Below, piece after piece: positions 57,744-64,000 of a stretch of 64,000 bases of DNA (position 1 is the first letter of the stretch; each line of letters starts with the position of its first letter). A program made the translations under genes and the position numbers. Under the pieces are notes generated by a model that saw only the letters and a list, made by a program, of their open reading frames with translations, was not told where the DNA came from and did not search any database. Source of the DNA: Novosphingobium profundi (GTDB lineage Bacteria > Pseudomonadota > Alphaproteobacteria > Sphingomonadales > Sphingomonadaceae); contig NZ_JABWCU010000002.1 of the NCBI RefSeq assembly GCF_018491765.1, forward strand, positions 62,001 through 126,000, given 5' to 3'.

Positions 57744-58757
57744 ATGACGACTGGTAGATGTGTTCTCGTCACAGGGGTGGCTGGCTTCATCGGTTCGGCT
57801 GTCGCCGAGGCCTTGATGGCGCGCGGACAGGCGGTTGTCGGCATTGACAACCTCAATGACTATTACCCCGTTTCGCTCAAGCGCGATCGGCTTGATCGCC
57901 TGAGCCGGCAGTACGGCGCGGCCTTTCGATTTCTCGAGTTGGATTTCGCCCACGAGGAGCCCCTGGAACGCTCGCTTGCGGAGTTCGACTTCGAGGAAAT
58001 CGTGCACCTCGGAGCTCAGGCGGGGGTGCGCTATTCACTGGAAAATCCCCGCGCTTACGTCGCCTCGAATCTGGCGGGCCACGTCAATCTGCTTGAGATC
58101 GCGCGCGCGCGCGGCGTGCGCCACATGGTCTACGCCAGTTCAAGCTCGGTCTACGGGGGCAATACCAAGCTGCCCTTCGCGGTCGAGGACAGGGCCGACC
58201 ATCCGGTCTCGCTCTATGCGGCGACCAAGCGCGCCGACGAACTGATGAGCGAGACTTACGCGCACCTCTTCCGCATTCCGCTGACCGGCCTGCGCTTTTT
58301 CACCGTCTATGGGCCCTGGGGACGGCCGGACATGGCGCTGTGGAAGTTCGTCGAGCGCATGTTCGCGGGACGCGCGATCGATGTCTACAACCATGGCCAG
58401 ATGCAGCGCGACTTCACCTACATCGACGACATCGTCGGCGGGGTGCTGGCGTGCCTCGATCGTCCTCCCGCCGACGATGGGGCGTTCAAGGCCGGCGGAA
58501 GCGTCAAGCCCCACGCGCTCTACAACATCGGCAACAATCGCTCCGAAGAGCTCATGCGTCTGATCGCGGTGCTGGAAGAGGCCTGCGGGATCAAGGCCAA
58601 GCTCAACATGCTGCCGATGCAGCCGGGCGACGTACCGGCTACCTATGCCGATATTTCCGCACTTACCCGTGACACCGGCTATGCGCCATCGACCCCGATC
58701 GAGATCGGCGTGCCGCGCTTCGTCGACTGGTTCCGGGCCTATCACGCGATCGGGTGA
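57744..58757 (+). CDS. UDP-glucuronate 4-epimerase-like NAD-dependent epimerase
   Basis: Probably interconverts UDP-glucuronate and UDP-galacturonate, feeding acidic sugars to surface glycans. The protein has 337 residues. The Rossmann motif is VTGVAGFIGSAVAEAL; family markers include NLNDYYPVSLKRDRL, AGVRYSLENPRAYVASNL, the YxxxK pair in SLYAATKRADELM and YGPWGRPDMALWKF. ATG 57744 (MTTGRCVLVTG) is preferred over the TTG at 57726. It starts a sugar-nucleotide cluster that continues to the right edge. Confidence 0.9.
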   Translation: MTTGRCVLVTGVAGFIGSAVAEALMARGQAVVGIDNLNDYYPVSLKRDRLDRLSRQYGAAFRFLELDFAHEEPLERSLAEFDFEEIVHLGAQAGVRYSLENPRAYVASNLAGHVNLLEIARARGVRHMVYASSSSVYGGNTKLPFAVEDRADHPVSLYAATKRADELMSETYAHLFRIPLTGLRFFTVYGPWGRPDMALWKFVERMFAGRAIDVYNHGQMQRDFTYIDDIVGGVLACLDRPPADDGAFKAGGSVKPHALYNIGNNRSEELMRLIAVLEEACGIKAKLNMLPMQPGDVPATYADISALTRDTGYAPSTPIEIGVPRFVDWFRAYHAIG

Positions 58758-58776
58758 CGGGCCCGGCTCGCAATAG

Positions 58777-58797
58777 AGCCCGGCCGCTGCGGGCTTT
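58777..58797 (+). terminator. Hairpin after the epimerase gene
   Basis: A 6-base-pair stem (AGCCCG and complement) with a 7-base loop followed by TT. It lies between convergent genes; moderate support only. Confidence 0.45.
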
Positions 58798-58800
58798 CGA

Positions 58801-59994
58801 TCACTTGTGGAAGATCCGCTCGTGGAAGAAGCGGCGATAGGGGTAGCGTTCGAGCGAACGGTACACGCCTTGGGTGAACAGCAAGGTCAGCGGGATCGTG
58901 CAGCCGAGGAAGAGCGCCATCGAGCCGACCCAGTTCGCGGTGAAAAGCCCGGCTTGCACGAACAGCGCGCGCAAGGCGAAGTAGGTGTAGGGGTGGCACA
59001 TGTAGAGGCTGTAGCTGACCGTCCCGAGATAGGCTGTCGCGCGGTTGGCGAGAATGCGCGAGCTCAGGCTGGCGGGGCCGATTGCCATGTAGAAATAGGC
59101 GATCGTGCTCAGGAACAGGCCATAGGTGCGCACGTCCCGCAGGTCCTCGTGCCCGAAGGTGTAGTGCCGCACGGACGCCAGGACGAGGCAGCATCCGAAT
59201 GTCCCGATTTCAAGCCAGGGGCGCAGGCGCTCGGGCGGCCAGGCCCGGCGTTCGTGGAGCAGGCGCACCGCGATGCCGCCCAGGAAGAAGGCCATCGCCG
59301 GGTAGCGCCACACGAAGGCCAGCGAGATGACGCACAAAAGCAGCGTTATCGTCCGGTTGCCCGTACGCAGGCCCGCGTGGACGATGAGGCAACACAGCGT
59401 GTAGAACACGACCTCGTAGCTCAGGCTCCAGGCGTTGGGCGTGAGCTGTTCGGTCTGGGTGACCAGGTTTATCATCAGCAGCGCGGGAATGATCGTGCGC
59501 CAGTCGTTGAGGGCCGGATAGGCGTTGGTCAGCGCGTTGGTGAGGATGAACACGAGCGAGAAGGCGAGAAACAGCGGGTAGAGGCGCAGCAGCCGGCGCA
59601 GCGCGAATTCGGATGGCGAATAGCGCAGCACGCTGGGCAGGATCACGAAGCCGCTGATCACGAAGAACAGCCACACGCCCCACCGACCGAAGTTCCAGGG
59701 CGCCAGCGTCAGCCTCAGGTAACCGGGAACCTCTGCGTAAATATGCTCACCCACGCCGCCAAGCATATGTGCGAGGAAGACCAGCATCGCGGCAATACCG
59801 CGCAAGCCGTGGACGGTGGCATTGAAGGTGCGCTCGTTCGAGGCCGGGCGTTCCCGGGGGCACGTCGCCTTTTTGCGCGCCAAGCGTTCGGTCGCAGCAT
59901 CCGTGGCGCTGGCGTAGAGCCGCGCGTCGTCATACGGCGCAGTGCCGCTGGTCCCATCCTGGATGCCGGGGTCGAAGGGAGGAGGCTTGGCCAT
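58801..59994 (-). CDS. Membrane acyltransferase, acyltransferase-3/OafA family
   Basis: A 397-residue protein. The N-terminal 60 residues are polar. Around 9-10 membrane helices follow, with the family markers VHGLRGIAAMLVFLAHM (catalytic His region) and WGVWLFFVISGFVILPSVL, then RRLLRLYPLF and a C-terminal LGTVSYSLYMCHPYTYF. Such proteins O-acetylate or acylate surface polysaccharides. The acceptor here is unknown. ATG 59994. It is divergent from gtrA and convergent with the epimerase. Confidence 0.9.
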   Translation of the reverse strand: MAKPPPFDPGIQDGTSGTAPYDDARLYASATDAATERLARKKATCPRERPASNERTFNATVHGLRGIAAMLVFLAHMLGGVGEHIYAEVPGYLRLTLAPWNFGRWGVWLFFVISGFVILPSVLRYSPSEFALRRLLRLYPLFLAFSLVFILTNALTNAYPALNDWRTIIPALLMINLVTQTEQLTPNAWSLSYEVVFYTLCCLIVHAGLRTGNRTITLLLCVISLAFVWRYPAMAFFLGGIAVRLLHERRAWPPERLRPWLEIGTFGCCLVLASVRHYTFGHEDLRDVRTYGLFLSTIAYFYMAIGPASLSSRILANRATAYLGTVSYSLYMCHPYTYFALRALFVQAGLFTANWVGSMALFLGCTIPLTLLFTQGVYRSLERYPYRRFFHERIFHK

Positions 59995-60389
59995 GGGCGG
60001 ATCGGTTTACGTTCATCTCTCAGGTGTGGGCACGAAGGGGATGCTGCCGCTTAGGTGGCCCCGGTGCAGGGGCGCGCGGTCGCGCCAAGCTCGGCCCGAT
60101 CCGGTACCGGGTCAATTGTCCTGAATTGCCGGACGGCATATCGAAAGACGAAGGCTTCAAAGTGGCGTCGCGACTCTTTGGGCGGCTACCGAAAGGAACG
60201 CATAACCATCCCTTTGCGCGCTTGTATCACCACCCGTCAGGGCGCAACCTGTCACCTCGAAGTGGTCCGCTCCAGCCTGGTGGACACCCCCATTCTCGGG
60301 AGATTCGCGTTGTCTGCGAGGTCTTCGGCCGGGCGTGCCGCCACGCCGTACTGGCCGGTTCAGGGTTGGCCCCCGTTTCCGGCGGGCGC
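59995..60389. other. Divergent intergenic region
   Basis: 395 bases between the acyltransferase (-) and the GtrA-type gene (+). Short frames exist but none is recognisable, and a frame upstream of gtrA has no family similarity. It should hold two promoters. Nothing further seen. Confidence 0.4.
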
Positions 60390-60821
60390 ATGAGCCGGCG
60401 GCGCAATACCGACATTCGGGAGGAGGCGTGGCTGGCGCTGCGCTTCGGCCTGGTCGGCCTTGCCAATACGGCGATCGGCTATGGTCTCATCGTGGCCTGC
60501 CTGTTCGCGGGGCTCGGGGACTACGGCGCCAACCTCCTGGGTTTCGCGATGGGCTTTCCGATATCCTATGCCTTGCACCGTCGGCTGACCTATCGGCGCC
60601 AGGATGCGATGAACTTGCGCGACATGCACGGTTATGCGGCCGCTTTCGCGGCAGCCTACGGGCTCAACCTGGGGGTTGTCGCGCTTGGCCGGGCCATGGG
60701 CCATGCCGGCAGCCCCCTCGTACAGGCCCTGGCGGTCATCGCTTATGCGCTCTGCCTGTTCGGGCTTACTCGTTGCTTTGTTTTCCGTTCGGGACGAGCG
60801 AGACGACCGGAGGGAAATTGA
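60390..60821 (+). CDS. GtrA-family small membrane protein
   Basis: A 143-residue protein with four membrane helices, starting ALRFGLVGLANTAIGYGLIVACL and including NLLGFAMGFPISYALHRRLTYRR. GtrA-like proteins (PF04138) are thought to flip lipid-linked glucose or other sugars. ATG 60390 is chosen; the open frame before it lacks similarity. It is convergent with a GtrB-type glycosyltransferase and their 3' ends overlap by 56 bases. Confidence 0.88.
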   Translation: MSRRRNTDIREEAWLALRFGLVGLANTAIGYGLIVACLFAGLGDYGANLLGFAMGFPISYALHRRLTYRRQDAMNLRDMHGYAAAFAAAYGLNLGVVALGRAMGHAGSPLVQALAVIAYALCLFGLTRCFVFRSGRARRPEGN

Positions 60822-61755
60822 GCTGGCTTTCCACGATGGGCTTGATCTCGGCCTTGGCCTGCAGGAACAGTCGTCCCACGTACTCGCCTAGGATTCCCAT
60901 GAAGATGGCGTTGATCGCGATCGACATGAGCAGCAGGATCGTGGTCGTGGCGAAGCCATCGGGCCAGGCCTGCCCGAAGACGAGGCGGCCCACCAGGTAG
61001 ACGAAGGTCAGTACGAGACTAAGCAGCCCGGTCAGCATGCCCGCGATCGAGGCGAGGCGCAGCGGCACCAGAGAGTGGTTGAGAACCCCGTCCACGGCCA
61101 GCGAGATCATGGATTTCAGCGGGAACTTGCTCTCCCCTTCGGTGCGCCCCATCCGGTCGTACTCGAGCCCGACCTGCGAGAAGCCCATCGTGCTGATGAG
61201 CCCGCGCAAGTAGGGCGAGGCATCGTGGACTTTCTGCAATTCGACCAGGATGCACCGGTCGACGAGACGAAATTCGCCCACGTTCACCGGCAACTCGTCT
61301 TCGCTGATCACCGCGATCAACCGGTAGTAGAGACGCCTGAGACTGGCGACGAGGAAGCCGTCCTGGAGGCTGCGGCGGATGCCGTAGACGACCTGATGGC
61401 CGATGCGCCAGAGTTGCAGCATCTTGGGGATCAGTTCGGGCGGGTCCTGGAGATCGCAGTCGAGCTGGATCGCACAGGCGCCCGATGCCGCCTGATAGGC
61501 GGTCAGGAGCGAACGCTGATAGCCGTAGTTGCGTGAAAAGCGGATCACCTTGAGAGCGGGATCTTTCGACGCCAGATCCTCGAGCAGGCTGAAGGTCCGG
61601 TCGGTCGAGTGATTGTCGGTGACGATGATCTCGTAATCATAGTCGGGCAACTGGCGGAACACCGTGACGATGGTCTCGTAGCAGCGCACGACGTTGCCTT
61701 CCTCGTTGTAGGCGGGAACGAGAATGGAAACGAGTGTCTTGATCGACATGCTCAT
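60766..61755 (-). CDS. GtrB-type membrane glycosyltransferase, GT2
   Basis: Probably makes a polyprenyl-phosphate sugar. The protein has 329 residues. The GT-A N-terminal domain has SILVPAYNEEGNVVR, the metal site in AIQLDCDLQDPPELIPKM and SRNYGYQRSLLTAYQAA. Two C-terminal membrane helices (about 238-260 and 272-298) match GtrB/DPM1-like enzymes. ATG 61755 overlaps the stop of the SDR gene (ATGA); the longer frame start is not homologous. It lies downstream of the SDR and methyltransferase genes in one unit. Confidence 0.9.
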   Translation of the reverse strand: MSMSIKTLVSILVPAYNEEGNVVRCYETIVTVFRQLPDYDYEIIVTDNHSTDRTFSLLEDLASKDPALKVIRFSRNYGYQRSLLTAYQAASGACAIQLDCDLQDPPELIPKMLQLWRIGHQVVYGIRRSLQDGFLVASLRRLYYRLIAVISEDELPVNVGEFRLVDRCILVELQKVHDASPYLRGLISTMGFSQVGLEYDRMGRTEGESKFPLKSMISLAVDGVLNHSLVPLRLASIAGMLTGLLSLVLTFVYLVGRLVFGQAWPDGFATTTILLLMSIAINAIFMGILGEYVGRLFLQAKAEIKPIVESQLNFPPVVSLVPNGKQSNE

Positions 61756-62738
61756 GCGCGCGCCTCCATGCGTAGGGCCGCAGCCAGCGCGACCTCGCGG
61801 GCGCGGCGCTCTGCTGCGAGGGTACGGGCCAGACCTTCTTCCAGGCCGATTGCGGCGCGCCACCCCAGGCGCCGCCATGCGAGCCTGGGGTTCATCTGCA
61901 ATTCGGAGGCGCGACGCGGCACGACCGACGCGGCGCGGCGGACGAAATCCGGCGGCAGACCGACCAGAATACGGATCATCTCGAGCACGTCTTCCATGCG
62001 CGGGGCATGCCCGGTGCCGATGTTGAGGACCGGACTGTCGGCAGGGATGACCTGTGCGATCCTGAGCAGACCCGCGACGGCATCCTCGACGTGCATCAGG
62101 TCGCGGCGGTCATCGGGATGGGCCAGGGTGACCGCTCGCCCCTCGAGCAGGGCATGGATCGCCTCGGCCACGAGAAACGAAGGGGACTGGTCCGGCCCAT
62201 AACACAGCGCCAGGCGCGCACTTATGACCGGGAACGGCAGGCTTGGGGCAAGCACGCCGAGCGCGGCGGTGGTCGCCAGCATGCCCGCACCGTAGGCCGT
62301 TTCGGGTCGGGGAAGGGTCTCTTCGTGGGAAGCTGTGCCGGTCGGACCGTATTCGGCCAGTGTCGCGGCCCTGACCAGGACGCGTGGCGGGCGGTGCAAT
62401 GCGGCGAGGGCTTCGACCAGGGTCAGCGTGGCCGAAAGGTTCGCCTGTGTCGCACCGCACACGGCGGTGAAGAGCGAGGTGGCGCGCGGGCGCGTGTCCG
62501 CGGCAAGATGGTAGACGTGGCCGGGTGAAACCTGCGCAAGGCAGGCTTCGAGGGCCGTGGCATCGGCCAGATCGAGGCGATGCACCGTAATCTCCTGGAG
62601 AACCGGGAACAGTCGGTCGAGCCGGGTAGACGGGCGCACGATGACGTGGACCTGCTTTCCTTGGCGCACGAGCTGGTGCACCAGGTGCGCCCCGATGAAC
62701 CCGGCCGCACCTGTCACGAGAGAGACACTGAAAGGCAC
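61752..62738 (-). CDS. NAD-dependent epimerase/dehydratase-like SDR lacking catalytic Lys
   Basis: A 328-residue extended SDR. The NAD-binding motif GAAGFIG (10-16) is intact. The active-site motif reads Tyr149-Gly-Ala-Gly-Met153 where the family has Y-x3-K, and the upstream serine region reads AATLAEYG. An AAG to ATG change would explain Met153. It may therefore bind NAD without ordinary epimerase or dehydratase chemistry. It overlaps the GT2 start by four bases and follows the methyltransferase by 21 bases. Confidence 0.85.
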   Translation of the reverse strand: MPFSVSLVTGAAGFIGAHLVHQLVRQGKQVHVIVRPSTRLDRLFPVLQEITVHRLDLADATALEACLAQVSPGHVYHLAADTRPRATSLFTAVCGATQANLSATLTLVEALAALHRPPRVLVRAATLAEYGPTGTASHEETLPRPETAYGAGMLATTAALGVLAPSLPFPVISARLALCYGPDQSPSFLVAEAIHALLEGRAVTLAHPDDRRDLMHVEDAVAGLLRIAQVIPADSPVLNIGTGHAPRMEDVLEMIRILVGLPPDFVRRAASVVPRRASELQMNPRLAWRRLGWRAAIGLEEGLARTLAAERRAREVALAAALRMEARA

Positions 62739-62759
62739 ACGCTTCTCCCGCAGGCGACT

Positions 62760-64000
62760 TCAGATCAGTCGGGGGTATGGCAAGGGCACCAGGAACTTGC
62801 CGCCCCGGGCGCGGAACGCCGCCTGCTGTTCGAAGATCTCGTCGAAGAAGTTCCAGGCGAGGACGAACAGGACATCGGGCGCCTCCTCCTCGATCGCGCT
62901 GACAGGCTTGATCGGGATGCGCGTATTGGGGGAGTAGAGCCCCTGCTTGAGGGGGTTCTTGTCGACCAGGAAGGCAAGATACTTCGTTTCGATGCCGAAG
63001 TGCGTGATGAGGGTGTTGCCCCGGGCGGAGGCGCCGTATCCGGCGACCTTGAGACCCTGCGCCTTCAACTCGTCGAGCATTGCGCGTGTCTGCCGGCCGA
63101 TCTCGGTAACCCGCGAGGTAATGTCGTCATAGGTCTGGCGCTCCAGCATCCCGGCGCCGATTTCCTCGGCGAACATGGCCGCGACCCTGTCTCCGGGGAC
63201 CCGCCCGCTTTCCCGGCGCGCCAGGAACACCCGCATGGAGCCACCGTGGATGTCGGGCAGCGAGAGCGCGTCGATCACTTGGAGGCCGAAGCTGTCGGCC
63301 AGCCTCGCGATCGAGAGCAGGCTGAATTCGGAGACGTGTTCGTGGTAGATGTTGTCGAATTCGGTGTGCTCGATGTACTCCTTGGCGCGCGGCACCTCGA
63401 TCACGAAGGTTCCATCGGGGGCCAGAAGCACGTCGATCGCTTCCATGAAGCCGTGCAGGTCGCCGATGTGGTTGAAGGTGTTGGTGGTGACGATCACCTG
63501 CGCGGGGCCGCGCTCGTCCAGAACCTGGCGGGCGGTCTTTGGGGTGAAATAGGCGATGAAGGTCTCGACCCCGTTCTCGGCCGCGAGCGCGGCGATGTTC
63601 TCGGCCGGATCGAAGCCCAGCGTCGTGCACCCCAGCTTGTTGCAGGCGGCGAGCAGGAGGCCGTCGTTGCTGCCGATGTCCACGATCAGGCCCTCGCCCG
63701 CGAGGTCCGCGAGGACCTTGGCGAAGTCACCGAAGTGGGTGTGCATGCGTGCCGCGCCGGAGGGCACGTAAAGATAATGCCGGAAGAAGTCGGCGGGAAT
63801 CTGGTCGGCGATCTCGATCAGCCCGCACTCCAGGCAGACTTGCGTGTTGAGCGCAAAGGCGGGCTGATCGCGGTCGAGTTCGTCCGGGCGGATCAGCATT
63901 TGTGCGGGGGCGTGATTGCCCAGCGGAAGGAAAAGATAGGGATCAGGTGCCTTGCACGCCCGACAGGATGTGAGCAGGGGGGCGGGGGCGAGCTTCTGTG
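62760..64000 (-). CDS. Sugar C-methyltransferase family protein (5' end outside window)
   Basis: A SAM-dependent methyltransferase of the NDP-keto-sugar C-methyltransferase type. The frame stays open to base 64000, beyond the internal ATG at 63899. The added N-terminal part includes SCRACKAPDPYLFLPLGN, which with QVCLECGLIE forms the putative zinc-binding domain. The SAM motif is LIVDIGSNDGLLL; HGGSMRVFLARR and the C-terminal VAGYGASARGNTLITHFG domain follow. It likely methylates a keto-sugar, and its neighbours should include the missing upstream sugar-nucleotide genes. Confidence 0.88.
   Translation of the reverse strand, partial: QKLAPAPLLTSCRACKAPDPYLFLPLGNHAPAQMLIRPDELDRDQPAFALNTQVCLECGLIEIADQIPADFFRHYLYVPSGAARMHTHFGDFAKVLADLAGEGLIVDIGSNDGLLLAACNKLGCTTLGFDPAENIAALAAENGVETFIAYFTPKTARQVLDERGPAQVIVTTNTFNHIGDLHGFMEAIDVLLAPDGTFVIEVPRAKEYIEHTEFDNIYHEHVSEFSLLSIARLADSFGLQVIDALSLPDIHGGSMRVFLARRESGRVPGDRVAAMFAEEIGAGMLERQTYDDITSRVTEIGRQTRAMLDELKAQGLKVAGYGASARGNTLITHFGIETKYLAFLVDKNPLKQGLYSPNTRIPIKPVSAIEEEAPDVLFVLAWNFFDEIFEQQAAFRARGGKFLVPLPYPRLI

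Overview
The window is GC-rich DNA from an alphaproteobacterium, most probably a sphingomonad (order Sphingomonadales, Novosphingobium-like). This is inferred from the gene families and their order (TonB-dependent receptor with a rhamnosidase and glucosidase, a DUF1134/EipA protein, COQ9, an SSB with a Gly/Ser-rich tail) and from the frequent GTG starts. There is no rRNA, CRISPR array or phage module. One tRNA gene, tRNA-Ser(GCU), is present.

Region 1 (1-8028) is a glycogen operon, glgP(partial)-glgB-glgC-glgA-glgX, all on the + strand. Three of its four junctions are 4-base stop/GTG-start overlaps. Region 2 (8029-11732) is a scar of mobile DNA. It holds an IS5-type transposase remnant, a small conserved membrane protein gene and an IS66-type element whose tnpC is broken by two frameshifts.

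Region 3 (11845-31701) is an exopolysaccharide-type locus arranged in several divergent units. It encodes an ExoY-like priming sugar transferase, a Wzx-type flippase, a Wzy/O-antigen-ligase-type polymerase, GT4 and GT2 glycosyltransferases, three different sulfotransferase-like proteins, a polysaccharide pyruvyl transferase and a FAD oxidoreductase. It also encodes a PslG-like GH-A glycosidase, a membrane-anchored VanJ-like EEP phosphatase, a small RTX protein and an RTX subtilisin with a P-domain. Together these suggest an acidic, sulfated and pyruvylated surface polysaccharide with secreted calcium-binding proteins. Outer-membrane export genes (Wza/Wzc type) and a type I secretion system are not in the window.

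Region 4 (32030-42879) looks like a rhamno-glucoside uptake and degradation locus: amidohydrolase, TonB-dependent receptor, small membrane protein, HSL-type esterase, Tat-exported GH1 glucosidase and GH106 rhamnosidase, with a convergent membrane LytTR regulator. Region 5 (43149-57453) is mostly housekeeping: amine oxidase, a stand-alone mreB, tRNA-Ser, DUF1134/EipA, an aromatic/aspartate aminotransferase, GNAT, ribE-ribD, YgjP and YcgN families, SCO1, an ankyrin protein, COQ9, feoAB and ssb. Region 6 (57744-64000) is a second sugar/surface-glycan cluster: UDP-glucuronate 4-epimerase-like protein, acyltransferase, GtrA, a GtrB-type glycosyltransferase, an SDR that has lost its catalytic lysine, and a sugar C-methyltransferase running off the right edge.
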